Of a stretch of DNA of 64,000 nucleotides, positions 44,690 to 57,669 are shown piece by piece. The DNA lies in assembly GCA_050084985.1 (NCBI GenBank), contig JBITNC010000001.1, positions 147,994,001 to 148,058,000 on the forward strand. The letters are read 5' to 3'. The stretch's first letter is position 1, and each line of letters opens with the position of its first letter. A program made the translations under genes and the position numbers. The notes under the pieces are model-generated. The model was not told the DNA's origin, did no database searches, and saw only the letters and a program-made list of their open reading frames with translations. The DNA is from Nageia nagi. Taxonomy: Eukaryota > Pinophyta.

Positions 44690-46890
44690 TCTTAGCATGA
44701 ATACTCACATCAACACTAGCACAAACCTTAGCACGGATGCTGAGCTTCAGCCAAAAATATTGGTTCCAGTTCCTCTAGATATCTTTTTGATAGATATAAA
44801 ACTAAGAATGCAACAATAAATTATCATTATTATTCCTAACATTAGTGAGAATATAACTCAACTTACCATATTATAAGATTTTCTTCATCAAGAAGCTCAA
44901 GTTGATAGCCTAATACCAAAAAATAATATTGAAGGTATAGTTACCCAAGATGAACAAAATAAGTAGGATGAAAAGGTTCAATAATTTGACAAGGATATAG
45001 ACATATTCATTGAATATGAGTGTGATTAAGAAGTTCTCACAAAGTATGACAAGTTCATTAAAATTCTCGAAGAGGATGATACACCATATCCATATTGGTT
45101 AGAGGAAGATAACATGATAATATCTAGATTTCTTCATTAAGTAGATGAGATTGCAATTACAAACATAAGTATACCATATAACATATCATATTATAATATT
45201 TGATTCAAAAAGTTAAAATTTATTAAAAAAATAAGATAAGATTATTTTAACCCAATAATAAGAAATCAGTACGATGTACTATCACAGATGAATGAAGATA
45301 TCAAGAAGAAGATGCTGATAGACTACTTTATCAAGCCATGCATCCCCTTACTAGTTGGAATCAAGAGGAAAATAATATCAAGTATGGATAATTACTTAAG
45401 TGTAATAGGGAGCACATGATATTGATGCCTCATATTGATAGAGAGTGGTTAGCTTCAACAACTTTACACAATATAATCAGTGATTGAAATAATAAACATG
45501 GAGATTTTGAAATCTTCAAGCCTAGATAACAATTATTGGCATTTGAATAAGGGATAAATTCAAAATAGCAATTAGAGAATGCAAGGGAAAATATTTAGGT
45601 AATATAATAGTGCCAACCTTGGAAACAATGTTGTAAATTATAACTCTAGAAGACACAAAGAGAGTTGATGACCTATAACAAAGAATATTGAAAATAGAAA
45701 AATACCAAGGTCTATATTCTTCGTAAAATGAAGATAATAATCCCTTTTGAATGAGAATTAGATCCACTATATCATATTCTAATAAATCTTTGAAATTTCA
45801 CAAAGTTAGATGGTATGATTGATCCATGTCTTCATTTATGTATTTTCACCAATGAAGTCTCCTTAATCACTATATATGATGACTTGCATGCAAAATTATA
45901 CCCTTTTTCTCTAAAAGGAGATGCTACATAATGGTTTAGTAAGTTAGCACACTCTAGCATTGATAGCTTTGAATAATTAAATACTATATTTTACAATAAC
46001 TATCATATCCACATTGCAAAATGAGTAACATTCACTAATTTGATGAAGATAAAGCAAAGATAAGGATAGCTCAATGATTCATTTATCAAATATTGGACTA
46101 AAAAGGCCAATTAAGTTCATTAAGATGATACTTTGAAAATTATAACTTTCATTGAGGCTCTCTAATAAAAGTATAAGGCAAAATATTTTGACTACTGTAA
46201 GTCACCTCTTGATGCGTTTCTACAATCATGACTAGAAAAGGAAAGATTTCACATAAAAAATGGACAATGGAAACTAGAATCAAAATAGAAAAAGGATAAA
46301 TTGCCTTCACAACCTTAATATTGGTACAAAAAGAAATAACCAAATTAATCACAAATATTATAAAAACTAGAATCAATACAACAATACATAATAGGAGTAA
46401 ATGACATTAGAAAAGTTGACAAAGAAGATAAATTCATTTACATGAAATGTAAAAAATTTCCTAGATGGAAATTCACACCTATACATGATGATATTTATGA
46501 GGTCATAAAGGCCTTGATAAAGAGAAATTTGTTAGTTCCACCATCTAAATCTACTCCTCCTCCATCCTTTATAGGAGTTATTCCAAGTGAGTGTAATTCA
46601 TATGAGTTCTATGAATATCATCAACAACAAGGATATGCAACAAAATATTATGTATCATTGCTTAACAAGATATAGAACTTGATCGATTAAAAGAAGGTGT
46701 CTTTTATAGAACCTAAATATGCTAAGTTAGATGATAAGTTAAACCAATTATGAGGACCTCAACATGAGAAGAACAAGAACATGGGAATATTCAACAATCC
46801 ATTCCTTAATTTCATCAAAGAAAAATCATCGAATACAAGCATCAACTTTATTGATAACATTACCCCAACATAATAAAAAGGTGCACATTA
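44690..46890 (+). pseudogene. gag of element D (Ty3/gypsy)
   Basis: An acidic N-terminal stretch (ILEEDDTPYPYWLEEDN near 45065) precedes a gag capsid block at about 45800-46200: MIDPCLHLCIFTNE, KLYPFSLKGDAT, WFSKLAHSSIDSFE, FYNNYHIHIAK, DSFIKYWTKKA. The plus frame 46442-46675 then gives KFTPIHDDIYEVIKALIKRNLLVPP and CNSYEFYEYHQQQGYATKYY. The latter corresponds to the C..H....H-D-T..C knuckle of Tat-type gag, with the last Cys lost. Stops are frequent. The remnant shows that D is a gypsy element, probably near the Tat lineage. Confidence 0.7.
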
Positions 46891-48110
46891 TTGTTCTTGC
46901 TCTTATCATTTATAGTTACTTTTATATATACAAGTAGCTTAGGTATCTTTGTTTTACTTTTGTGATCAAACATCACTTAGAACCTTGCATATGTGCTAGG
47001 ATGCAATATCTTTTTCCATTACCTTACCCATACTAGGGGCATTTGTAAATTATTAGCCAATGATCCCCTTATCCCTTTTTTAACCCAGTGCTAATGTTGA
47101 CACCAGCACACATGGTCATATTATTTCATAATCTCTAGAAATAATTAGTGCATCAAATTTCTCCATATCATCCTACTATTCACCTTTAATACCTTGAAGC
47201 ATTTCTTTGTGTTTCACTAAGAAAAACTTTGCCATGTACTTGTTGATAACTTTTTACCTCATGAATGCTAGATATTTTTTCTATCTATCCTACTTTGCTT
47301 TTGTACAAAACTTTAGGGGAGGTAAATTGGCAATAAAGAGGCCATAGCTAGAGCTATTTCCCATATGTTATGCTAATGTCCATGCTAGATTCCTTATAAC
47401 ATTTTTAGCATTGTACATACTTTTTCATTACCTATTAACCATTGCAATGTTTAAATGTTATGACACTTCAGGATCACATCATAACTTTGTTTCTTCCATT
47501 AAGTTTCATTTTTACCTTACAATTCATAATCATCTAACCCTAATAAGACCTTGGTTCCTAATGGTTAAATTATAAAATTTTGATCCTAACCATAGCAATG
47601 ACAAATTAAACCAAAACCAGAACTCATTATCCCTCAAAAAGACTAGCACCTGTGTTGGGTTCCATTTAGCTTTTTTTAATATATTTAAGTTTCTTAATGT
47701 AATCATTAGCTCATATCATATTTGCATTATGCATAACAACACATAACTAAAATATTTCACATACATTACTTCTAATTTGACACATTAAAATAACATAATA
47801 ATTTAAAAATAAATCACACAACCATTCATTACATATTTAGCATAAATAACAATATATATCTATATATATTAATAAAAAATGTGAGATAATATCTTTACAT
47901 CCATCCAACTAACAAACTTAGTATATCATCTTCCTATGCTAACATTTCTTGTAGTACTATAGTGGCTCTTAGCACTCCTAGCAGTTTTTTACCTAGAGGT
48001 TATCCTACTCAAACTAGGTCTCTTTATCTTAGTTTGTTACTCCAATGCCATGAGATATGTTTGTAGATATGCTTTCTTATTGGTAAGGTATTCAATCTTA
48101 TTATTATGCT
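46890..48110. other. Non-coding part of D, no gene seen
   Basis: No domain on either strand. The part next to 48110 may be the 3' untranslated region of the antisense PMD gene. Confidence 0.5.
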
Positions 48111-48986
48111 TAAATATGTGATCTATCATATCAAGTTAATCTTTGTCATTTGAGGATTCATGTATCTTTCACAATGTCTCTATAGTTACCTCCAATATAG
48201 TCATCCTTACCTTTAGCCCATCCATCTTGCCATCCTTGGTATCCATCTTCTCCTTCATGTTTGCTAGCTCCTCCTCATGTTGTCATCTTACATCCTTCTT
48301 TGAGTCTAGGTCTAACTTTGTTTGATCTACAAAATTAAAATAGTGAATACATGTTAGTTATATATTATTTCTTGTAAGCACTAACTTGTAGATACAAAGA
48401 GTAGAAATACTTACTCAACTCATTCTCAAGATTTTGTTGAGTATCTACCATGGGAATACCAATGGGCACATCCAATACAACTTACTCCTCTTGATAGGGT
48501 ATATCCTCCATGTGTACATATTTCTCCTCCTCTTTCTCATATTCACCTTCCTCTTCATTTGCTTCTCCCTCAGTTGCCTCCACTAATCACTCCAATCCAT
48601 ACAAACCTAGGGGATATGCTCTTGCTACAACCTACCATGTAAGGCAATCTTGATCAAACTAAGTCCCATCTAGTGCCTCAAATCCCTATTTATCTGTGTC
48701 ACTCCTTGAACCATGGTCCTAAGGAGGCTACCACTCATGCACCCACTTGGGTGAAGTCTCAAATAAATTAGGGTCATACAAACTATACCTTATTTTCCTC
48801 ATAACAAACTCATATGCAAGAGGAATACCTTATTTTTAACCAAATTATCTCTTTACCCTCTCTATCCTATAGGGTTCAAAAAATGTCTTCCTTATTTACA
48901 AGTAAAAAGGAGTTCTTTTCCAATCTAATTCACCCTTGGCTCATTTGGTACATGTGGAAAGTGTGCATAGGGTCTATAGATGACAT
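48110..48986 (-). pseudogene. Plant mobile domain gene, 3' exon(s)
   Basis: The exon begins at 48986, after a CAAGAG acceptor. It completes the codon of the upstream exon to give MDDVIYRPYAHFPHVP, the (D/E)DV.WRPY motif of plant mobile domain proteins (MAIN/MAIL1 relatives, PF10536-type). Downstream minus-strand frames end in a coiled-coil-like stretch around 48310-48140 (DLDSKKDVR..., EELANMKEKMDTKDGKMDGLKV). Stops interrupt it at several points. PMD proteins act in the nucleus in gene and transposon silencing; several TE families carry PMD copies. This copy is broken. Confidence 0.6.
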
Positions 48987-49066
48987 CTCTTGAAAAACAT
49001 AATAATATATTAGAATCCTTCCTTAACCAATTAACTCAAACCAAACTAAACTTGTATGGTATATTA

Positions 49067-49071
49067 CTTAC
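49067..49071. other. Left target-site duplication of element C (in intron donor)
   Basis: CTTAC, identical to 57665-57669. On the minus strand it is GTAAG, followed by TAATATACC. Confidence 0.92.
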
Positions 49072-49707
49072 TATAGTACTCAAATAATGCATAAATGATA
49101 TAATTGATGCACTATTTGTCTATAATATTTTATTGAAGCATATATCAAAAATATGGCAATAACGAATAATGATAATCAATGTACCTTCATTGCAATCACA
49201 TAAATGTCACATAAAGTAATCCATTCATTGAAAATGAACATGCATTCACCCCTATGCATGCTGCTAATGGTCCATAAGCATTACACTTCTAGCATCATGG
49301 AATAAATAGAATTATTAATGGAATAAAAGCATGAAAGAGAAAAATAAAGGGTTTAATAGATCTATGTAGAGGTGGTATTACAAAACACCATTGTTGGTAG
49401 TATAGAGTGATATTGAATTCGTTGGAGTTTCTCTAGGATCTTTTGGTACTCTGGCATGATCACTTTACATGTTACCTTTGATGTATTTATATAACAATGT
49501 TCTTATCTTCTAAGATTCTTGAAATCATTATATATTACATCATTTGAGGAGTTGTTTTAAGCATTTGACCCCTTCTTATATTGTATATTATCCATTACTT
49601 TGATTACATTACCTTGGGTATTATTTTAACCCTTTTTTACAATTAATATTCTTGATTCTATAAAATGAATTATTTAAATAATAATAATTCATTTCTAGGC
49701 ATGTACA
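49072..49707 (-). repeat. 3' LTR of element C
   Basis: Pairs with 57033-57664. On the minus strand it starts TGTACATGCCTAG; the terminal CA at the other end is changed to TA. Confidence 0.92.
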
Positions 49708-50193
49708 ATTTGACCCTTTATGGAGGCGTGATTGAAGTAGTGAAATTACATGTCCAAAGAAAAAGTTCAAAAGAAACTTTTTGAGAACTTTGAACTCTTT
49801 TTTGCACTATTAGTTGATGTTGATGATGATGGTGGGGGTCCTTTACTACCCCCTTTTGGCTTGGATGCCCTAGGAAAGATCCTTAAGTGGTGCAACCAAG
49901 GCAAAATATGAACAATTGTATCTCTCTAGGTACTATGATGTCTTTGATCTAGAAGGAACTCTGCTATGAGGTAGTCCTATAGTCCCATGTCCATTCTTTG
50001 AAATGAAAATTTTTTATTTTTGCCTTACACTATTCAATCATGAATCTGGTCATTCCCTTATATCTAGTACATAGAAAGCTATTGCACTTATGTTCATGCC
50101 TTGAAATAGAGGAGGTCACCTTTTGTTCTATCAAATTTTCAATGATATGCATGCTACAAATAGCGCAAGAATAGTGAGCACACTACAAATGGC

Positions 50194-50233
<40 letters not shown>

Positions 50234-51130
50234 GTACTTTATCCTATTCTTCACAATGTAAATTCTTGCAAAAATATGTTAGTCATAACCTACATAAAAA
50301 CATGATGGATGCATAATGAGTTGCATCATCCATTGGAGGTGAGCCAATATCAACAATCTACTTATAACTACATCATTGATTTTTCTTTTAATTGAGTGAA
50401 CTCTCACTAGCTGTATCGATGGCCATCAATAGGTATACATTTTATGTCTATGACCTGAAGATATTATGCTTTGCATGGTTCAAAGTAAAAACCATATGGA
50501 TACATAACAAGTTGCATCTTCCATTGATAATGAGTTGATGTCAACATCTTGCTCATGACTACATCATTGGTTTAGCTTTTAAGTTAGTGAACTCTCATTA
50601 GCTGTATTGTTGGCCATCGATGACCTTGCATTTTTTATGTGCATGGTCCATAAACATTATATTATCATCAATTTTTATCTTTCCCTCTTCTTCTTTTTTT
50701 TTAAAATTTTTTTTTCAATGCTACTAATGTTGCATAGATAATAATATACATCATTAGTTGCATGTGTATAGTTCTGTACTTTGAAAAACTAAAAATGCAC
50801 AATATGATACATGTACCTTGCTCCATATTTTCAACATGCTGCAAGGTACAGAGCAATTGCACTCATGCATAGAACCATTTGATATTGGTGATGTTGAAGG
50901 TTTTATGTTCTTCTTTTCCATCCATGGATGATAACTTATATGCCCATAATCCTATTGATTCCACAATAACATATGGACCTATCCCATTAGATTCAAATTT
51001 ACCTTTTATTTCATCATTTGCTACTATTTTGTTGATATTTAGCTTTTATCTTTTTCCCAAAAGCTCTCTTGAGCTTTACATGATATACTTTCTAATGCTC
51101 AATGGCTCTAATTCTCTTTTCATCCAATAA
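49708..51130 (-). repeat. 3' region of C with two ~190-bp tandem repeats and an AT microsatellite
   Basis: Minus-strand units with GAGAGTTCACT at about 50400 and 50595 repeat the unit seen three times in A, including the GATGGCCATCGAT and TTGAACC parts. A ~45-bp TA dinucleotide tract lies at 50188-50231. A candidate polypurine stretch (minus AAAGGGTCAAAT) abuts the LTR at 49708-49719. No open frame of interest. Confidence 0.8.
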
Positions 51131-51136
51131 TTTTAA

Positions 51137-51900
51137 CTATTGTAGCCTTGGTTTTCTTACTTCCTCATCATAAATTTCTCCTTGCAATGAGATCCTTAAT
51201 GATGGGATCTCTAATTCCAATGGTACAATAGCTTCATACCCATACACCAATGAGAAAGGTTTTGCCTTAATGGCTATCCTAATACTAGTCCTATATGCCC
51301 ATAATGCATATAGAAGTTGCTCATGCCAATCCCTCTTATACTTATCCCAAGTTTTGGAAAGAATACTTTTAATGATCTTGTTGGTAGCTTCATCTTGACC
51401 ATTTCCTTGATGATAATAGATTGAAGAAAAGGATTGCTCAATATGAAACTTCTTACAAAAAGCTTTTATCTCTTTTTCCTTTGAAATTTGGTCCATTATT
51501 AGTAAGCAACTTTTGTGGCACACCAAATTGGGTAATAATTTTCTCAACAATGAAAGAAATAATCTTGTCTTGGGTAACTGACTTCATAGGAATGGTTTCT
51601 ACCCATTTAGTAGTAAATTATGTAGCTATGATGAAAACTTTATACCCTTCTCTTGAATGAGGATTAATAATGCCAATCAAATCAATAGCCCACACAACAA
51701 ATGGCCATGGTGAAATAATGGAGTGGAACTCTTAGGTAGGTTGCTTTTCTAAATTAGCATGCTTTTGACATTGTAGGCAAGTTTTAACATGAGTATTGCA
51801 ATCTTCTTCCATAGTGGATCAATAATAACCAATTCTTAAAATTTTAGTGTATAAGGCTTTATCATGAAAATGTCCTCCACAAAAACCATTATGATCCTAT
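51137..51900 (-). pseudogene. Integrase of element C
   Basis: The frame 51550-51137 contains SCLLIMDQISKEKEIKAFCKKF (second catalytic Asp of the DDE core), FSSIYYHQGNGQDEATNKIIKS (catalytic Glu retained in DEATNK), then WHEQLLYALWAYRTSIRIAI and FSLVYGYEAIVPLE. The upstream zinc finger and first Asp (about 51650-51900) are frame-shifted and interrupted. A closely matching protein is encoded by A at 33797-34528. Confidence 0.88.
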
Positions 51901-51928
51901 TTTAGTGTTGTAGCTATCTCATGTTGAG

Positions 51929-53034
51929 TTAAACAATGCAATAAAGCACCATCAAATGACCTTTGATAAAAAAATCACCAATAAGTAAATACCTTATAGT
52001 TGTTCTATTCAACCTCACCTTTTCATTTCGATCAAAACTATTAGAAATTATTTGATACTTCAAGTAGTTGTAAATGTCAAAATACCAATTCTGAAAATTA
52101 TTCTCTTCTATAAGCAAATAGGTCTGAATTTATTTCATATCCTCAACATGAGAAGGAGAACTCAACTTATAGATTATCAAGATAGTCTCTTCATCTACAA
52201 CTTCAATTGGCACAAGAGAAGCGGTACTTGCCATGGCATCTACAGACATGTTATTACTCCTTGGGATATTTTGAATTATATATCTATCAAACTAATCCAA
52301 TAAATCATTAACCATCAATTTATAAAGCTTTAAATTTTCATCTTTTGTATTAAAAATATCTTGTACTTTATTGATGACAAGTTGTAAATCTCCATATATC
52401 TCAATGTCCTTAATTTTTAGCATGATAGTAGCTTTCAATCCTAGTATTGATGCCTCATATTTAGCCATATTATTTGTACATTAAAAACCAAGCCTGTAGG
52501 CCATAGGGATTACCTCATTTTTAGGAGAGACCAAGATAATACTTTCCCCTTCTCCATAAGAACATATAGAAACATCGAAGTATAATACCCAAATAGTAGG
52601 TTCATCTTTTGTAAGGCACACATATTCATAAGGTATGGATATTTCATCAAAATCACATCATTGGCATCTCCCTATCAGACCTTTACATCATTAGCACCAT
52701 CGATCCTCTTGATACTCATTTGGAAATTCTTCATGCACTATTGATTCTCCATTCTAACTCCATTCTGAGGAAATTTAGCTATCAAATTAGTAATAACCTT
52801 TCCTTTAACAAACTTCTACTTTACCACATTAATATCAAATTCTAGCAATAATATCAACCATTTTACCACTCTTACAAATAAATACTTCTTAGCCGTAAGA
52901 TATTTCAATGGATTAATAGGACTAACAACAAATGTAGTGCAGTACAATAGATAATGACTTAATTTTTCAATAGCAAATACAATACCATAACAAATCTTTT
53001 CCATTGGGGTATATCTAGTTTCATAATGTATCAA
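51929..53034 (-). pseudogene. RNase H and second RNase H-like domain of element C
   Basis: 53034-52816 encodes IHYETRYTPMEKICYGIVFAIEKL and LILLLEFDINVVK (end of the first RNase H). From about 52580 the second RNase H-like domain follows: WVLYFDVS, IEIYGDLQLVINKVQDIFNTKDENLKLY, then the frame 52117-51929 with NWYFDIYNYLKYQIISN and IRYLLIGDFFIKGHLM. The tandem RNase H arrangement supports the Tat lineage. Several in-frame stops; YFDVS has lost the Gly of YFDGS. Confidence 0.85.
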
Positions 53035-53334
53035 TGTATTGGTAAGATAATTGATAGACCTCTCTTTATTTTATGTATCTTTTTGATAGAACATTGCCCC
53101 TAGTGCATACAATGTAGTTGAGATGTACAAATAAGCAGGTTTGGTGAAGTCCATGGGAACTAATATTGGTGGATTTAACAGGTATTGTTTAATGTCTTCA
53201 AAAGCTTTTTGACATTTGTTATCCCATTTAAACTATACATTATTTTTTAATAGGTGAGTGAATGGCCTATACTTATCCCCAAGCTATGAAATAAACCTTC
53301 TAACTAAATTGATTTTTCCTTAAATATTCATCAA

Positions 53335-53912
53335 TTATTTCAAAGTTCTTGGTTGAGGCATGCTAATTATTGCTTCCACTTTCTTAGGATCTACCTCTAT
53401 TCCTCTTTTAGAAATCATAAATCCTAACAACTTTCCTGAAGTAACACCAAATGCACACTTTTGAGGTGTGAGTCTAAGTTTATACCTTTTTAGAATATTG
53501 AATACCTTTTCAAGTGCTTCCAAATGATCTTGGCCTTTCTTTGACTTAACCAAGATATCATCAACATATACTTCAACCATTTTGTGAATATGCCCATGGA
53601 ACATGGTAACCATAGCCTTTAATACATAGCCCCTAAATTCTTTAATCCAAAAGGCATAATATTTCAATGAAAATTTCCCCATGGGGTAGTAAAAGCCATA
53701 TTATGTTGGTCAGTTGGATTAATAAATATTTGGTTATAACTAGAAAATCCATCCATGAAAGATAATGTATCATGACCAGATATACTATCCATAATCATAT
53801 CAATATTGGGCAAGGGAAATTCATCTTTAGGACATGCATTATTGATATCTCTAAAATTAGTATGCACCCTTATCTCCCCAGTGGATCTTCTAATAGGAAC
53901 TATGTTAGCCAA
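53335..53912 (-). pseudogene. Reverse transcriptase of element C
   Basis: Two overlapping frames cover nearly the whole RT. 53912-53664: NIVPIRRSTGEIRVHTNFRDIN, ACPKDEFPLPNIDMI, SFMDGFSSYNQIFI (first catalytic Asp in MDGFSSYNQ). 53682-53335: MVEVYVDDILVKSK with an intact YVDD box, then HLEALEKVFNILKRYKLRLTPQKCAFGV and GIEVDPKKVEAI. One frameshift near 53665-53680 separates them. This is the only gypsy RT core surviving in the window; the corresponding region is missing in A and B. Confidence 0.9.
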
Positions 53913-54321
53913 CTAATGAGAATAATCAATAGGTCTAATAAATATGGCATTCAAATATTTCTCAATTTCTTTTTTAACTAACAAAGCTTTTGAAGGATGC
54001 ATTTTTCAGGGATTTTGCTTAATTGGTTTAGCATCCTTTTTCAATGGTAAATTATGCATAAAAAAGGAATGATCCAAACCAGGCATATCACCGTAAGGTT
54101 AAGAAAAAAATTTATGATATTAAATAAAATTATTTTTATACCTTTCTTATTGTTGAAATGGGAGGGCTGCAACAATTTGTACCATTTTTTGTTCATCTAT
54201 TGTCCTAATATTGATATTTATCAATTCCTCAGTAAGAAATGTAAGCTCATTTTTTTTGTAAAAGAGAAGGTAACTCCTCTAATCTTTTTATATTAGTATC
54301 ATCACCATCTATAGACTAAAC

Positions 54322-54792
54322 CTAAAAAAATTCATTAAAATTTATCTCTTGACCAAAATATGAATATTCATTAAGAACATAACTTGCATTTATTTTCTCA
54401 ATAGATTTGGGAAATTTAGAATGTGCCCCCAAGTACTCAAGAATATCATCATTAGCATTAAAACAATCAAATTCAAGTGGAAGAGTATTATCAATCCATA
54501 GATCTTCATCAATATCATTAGACAACTCAATCGTATTGCACTCTTTAACAAATTTGATTGGTCCCCATCTTTGTTTTACACTTTCATCCCTACATAGTCC
54601 TAATTTGGTCATTTGATATTTAGAGTTATTAGGGAAGGCTTTCATTCCTTTTTCATTTCTTCCTAAACCTCCCCCTTTGTATTTGCAATTTTGTACCATG
54701 TATTTATGAGCAAAAAGAGGGGGAAAGAGTTTACCCATTTCATATGATGATGGTGTTTGTATTGGAGGAGTTTGGGGAGGTGTGAAGATCAT
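54322..54792 (-). pseudogene. Protease-RT linker of element C (G-patch-like)
   Basis: A 156-codon open frame with NCKYKGGGLGRNEKG (G-patch-like), GLCRDESVKQRWGPIKFV, ELSNDIDEDLWIDNTLP and LEYLGAHSKFPKS. It matches A at 26110-26500 nearly residue by residue over long blocks. The role of this linker in Tat elements is not established. Confidence 0.8.
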
Positions 54793-54894
54793 AAAAAAAT
54801 AAGAATTATCACCATATTCATCATTTACATGTTGTTGGTGACCTTTAGCGAGGATTACACACCACTGATATCCCTTAACTAAAATAATTTTGGG

Positions 54895-55465
54895 TCATCC
54901 CAAGTCTTTAATGGATGTAAACAAGTCTATACCCTTGATTTTGTATGAACCCATTCTTGTCTCCATAATTGGAACATGTTTTTCTATATTTTCCCTAGTT
55001 TTGATAGATTCCAAGGGCTCAATTTCATATCTTGGAGCTATCATTGCAAGTTCATCAAAATATGCTACAATACATAGTGCATAAGGCTTAGGATCTCCAA
55101 GTATTGTATGCACCTCACCCTAAAATTCAAATTTCAACCTTCCATGTAAAGTAGAAGTGATTGCATCCATATCATGAAGCCAATACCTCTCCAAAAGTAT
55201 GTTACAGGATAATTTTGAATCAACCACTTGAAATTTAGTTGCTACTATCTTCACTCTTGTAGTAATCATGATTGTAGCTATCCCCACTAGTTTCTTAGAT
55301 GAACTATCATAAGCTTTAATCCTAAATGTAGTTTCTTCTAATGGAGGAACCTTTATACCTTTTTATTCCAATTGAATCAAAAAGTGATGGGAACACACAT
55401 TCATAGCTAACCCATTATCTACCATTATCCTTTTAATTTCCCATCCATAAAAAAGGTGTAATGTA
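54895..55465 (-). pseudogene. Aspartic protease region of element C
   Basis: On the minus strand, about 55445-55400 reads MVDNGLAMNVCSH, so the D-N-G active-site triplet is intact here, unlike in A. Downstream the C-terminal protease and linker give MHTILGDPKPYALCIVAYFDELAM (55113-55040) and YEIEPLESIKTRENIEK, the counterpart of DPYALCNAIDFEE in A. Frames are separated by stops. Confidence 0.8.
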
Positions 55466-55759
55466 TATAGCTAAACATTCATCAAGTATTTCCTTATTAA
55501 GTTTTTCAAATTTATAAAAGGAAATAGCAACACATTCTTATATAGACCTAAGATTCTCAAAACATATGGTGGATGACATAGTAGTAGGAATAATTTATTT
55601 TTTAAATAAAGCAGGTAGAATCTCTCTATGTTATGTAGATGTAGAAATGAGATCATACAAGCTAATTTTAGTAGGTGTATTCTTTAATTATTCAATCATA
55701 TTATATGTCTTTGGATCAGGTAGGATACTTACTTGTTCTATAGTGACTGGATTAGGGAC

Positions 55760-56800
55760 ATGGTGCTAACATCCTCTTCTCAACTCAACACACCTCTCCT
55801 TTTCAACTGAAATGGTATTAACTATTTATCTTGGATTTGTATTAGTATCATCAATTTGATATTTGCCTTGAGTAATAAGATCCAATATAGCAGCTTCCAA
55901 TGACTTGCAAAAATTTGTAGTATGTCCCTTCCTTTGGTGATATGTCTTCCCATTGGAATACCATCATCTTGTGTAGATTTTTCCATAGTTTGTAATAATC
56001 CTCATTTCATAAGATCTCTCATAATAAGTCTTGGCTGAATTGGGAATGTATATGTGAAATCTTTTGTAGTGGCTGATTGTTGCAATTTTGGGAGAGAAGC
56101 TGATTTATCAGCCATATGCATATTTTTCTCTTTTTTCTTACCATATGTTCTTAGATTATTCTTATTAAAAGGATTATGTACATATTTGAGTTCACCTAGT
56201 GTAAGTAATACTTTTTCTTTTTACAATAATTCTTGAACAAATACCCCAAAATCAACATTCTTATTGTTAGGAGCATGCAAACTAAGATACAATAGAATAT
56301 TGAAAAATAGCACATATCTCATTCTCATCTAATTTTCTTCAAATTGATTGCCATACCTTCTTAAATTATGGAATATACTTATCTAGGGTTTCATTACCCT
56401 CTTGCCTCATTATGCATAATTCTATAATGGTGCTCTACTCTTTGATATTATGCCTATATTGGCCCATAAAGGCCTTAACCAATGACTTGAATGAATTAAT
56501 TGAACCACCAAGAAGATTATAGAACCATTGAATAGCATCACCTTTCAAACTCCTTAGGAAGAAATTTATCATCAAGTTCTCCTTTGACCCTAATTTCAAC
56601 AAGCATTCCTCCTAAAAGTCGATAAGATGCTATTTTGGGTCTTGTTTGCCACTAAACATCTCAAACTTGGGGCCTTATGCTCAGGTGGTAGTGGGAAATT
56701 ATGGATCTCCTCAAATAAGGGTGAGGTAAATAAACCATCATATTCATCTGCACTTTTTTTTGGTATGATGGAAATTGGTCCAATGTGGGGGGTAGGACTA
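55760..56800 (-). pseudogene. gag of element C
   Basis: Minus-strand blocks near 56630-56340 read EECLLKLGSKENLMINFFLRSLKGDAIQWFYNLLGGSINSF, split over frames, then GQYRHNIKE and ELCIMRQEGNETLDKYI. Closer to 55900 come the proline-rich and knuckle-like regions. These match the A gag at 24200-24480. Stops and frameshifts are present throughout. Confidence 0.8.
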
Positions 56801-57016
56801 GATCCAGTTGAGCTAGTAGAAGTTATAATAGTATTAAGTCATCATTCTAATCCCTTCTATTTCATAACTATTTCTTTCATCATTTCCATCATCTATGGTA
56901 TATGTTCCATTTTAACACCATTGACGGCCTAGAAATAACTATAAACATCATTGATAGCATAGATTTATTACAAAATTCATGCAAGATTTCACCAGAAGGG
57001 CAAGGTAAATTGAACA

Positions 57017-57029
57017 CACGAGTTCACCA
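57017..57029 (-). other. Primer-binding site of element C (tRNA not assigned)
   Basis: On the minus strand TGGTGAACTCGTG follows the LTR end (TACTACA) after TTT, the same spacing as in A. Confidence 0.75.
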
Positions 57030-57032
57030 AAA

Positions 57033-57664
57033 TGTAGTACTCAAATAATGCATAAATGATATAATTGATGTACTATTTGTAAATAATATTTTATTGAAGC
57101 ATATATAAAAAATATGATAATAATGAATAATGATAATCATATACCTTCATCATAATCACATAAACATCACAAAAAGCAATCCATTCATTAAACACAAATA
57201 TGTATTCACCCATGTACATGTTGCCAATGGCCCATAAGTGTTACATTGCTAACATTGTGGAATAAATAAAATTATGAATGAAATAAAATCATGAAAGAGT
57301 GAAAAAAAGTTTTTAATAAATCTATGCAGAGGTGGTGTTACAAAACACCATTGTTGGTAGTATAGAGATTGCATTCATTGGAGTCTCTCTAGGATCTTTT
57401 GGTACTCTTGCATGATCACTTTGCATATTGCCTTTGATGTCTTTATATAGAAACATCCTTGTTTTATTAGATTCTTGAAATCATTGCACATTACATCATT
57501 TGAGGAGTCTTTTTAGGCATTTTACCCCTTCTTACATTGTATAATGGTCCATTACTTTGATTACATTGCCTTGGATATTATTTTAACCCCTTTGTACAAT
57601 TAATATTCTTAATGCTATAAAATGAATTATTTAAATAATAATAATTCATTTCTAGGTGTATACA
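57033..57664 (-). repeat. 5' LTR of element C
   Basis: On the minus strand it starts TGTATACACCTAG and ends GAGTACTACA. The TATATAAAG box lies at 57449-57441 (minus). It is bordered by CTTAC at 57665-57669. Confidence 0.93.
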
Positions 57665-57669
57665 CTTAC
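57665..57669. other. Right target-site duplication of element C
   Basis: CTTAC, pairing with 49067-49071. It is the GTAAG splice donor of the PMD gene on the minus strand. Confidence 0.92.

Larger units (their letters stand above)
49072..57664 (-). mobile_element. Ty3/gypsy Tat-lineage retrotransposon C, nested in D
   Basis: A complete 8593-bp insertion on the minus strand: LTRs of 636 and 632 bp, primer-binding site, polypurine tract and CTTAC duplication. Pol order is gag, protease, G-patch-like linker, RT with YVDD, RNase H, second RNase H-like domain, integrase, then a 3' region with the same ~190-bp repeat found in A. Protein blocks of A and C are clearly homologous, so they are two families or subfamilies of one Tat clade. 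LTRs differ by about 15% in a ~260-bp hand count. The plus-strand left end reads TA instead of TG. Confidence 0.92.
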
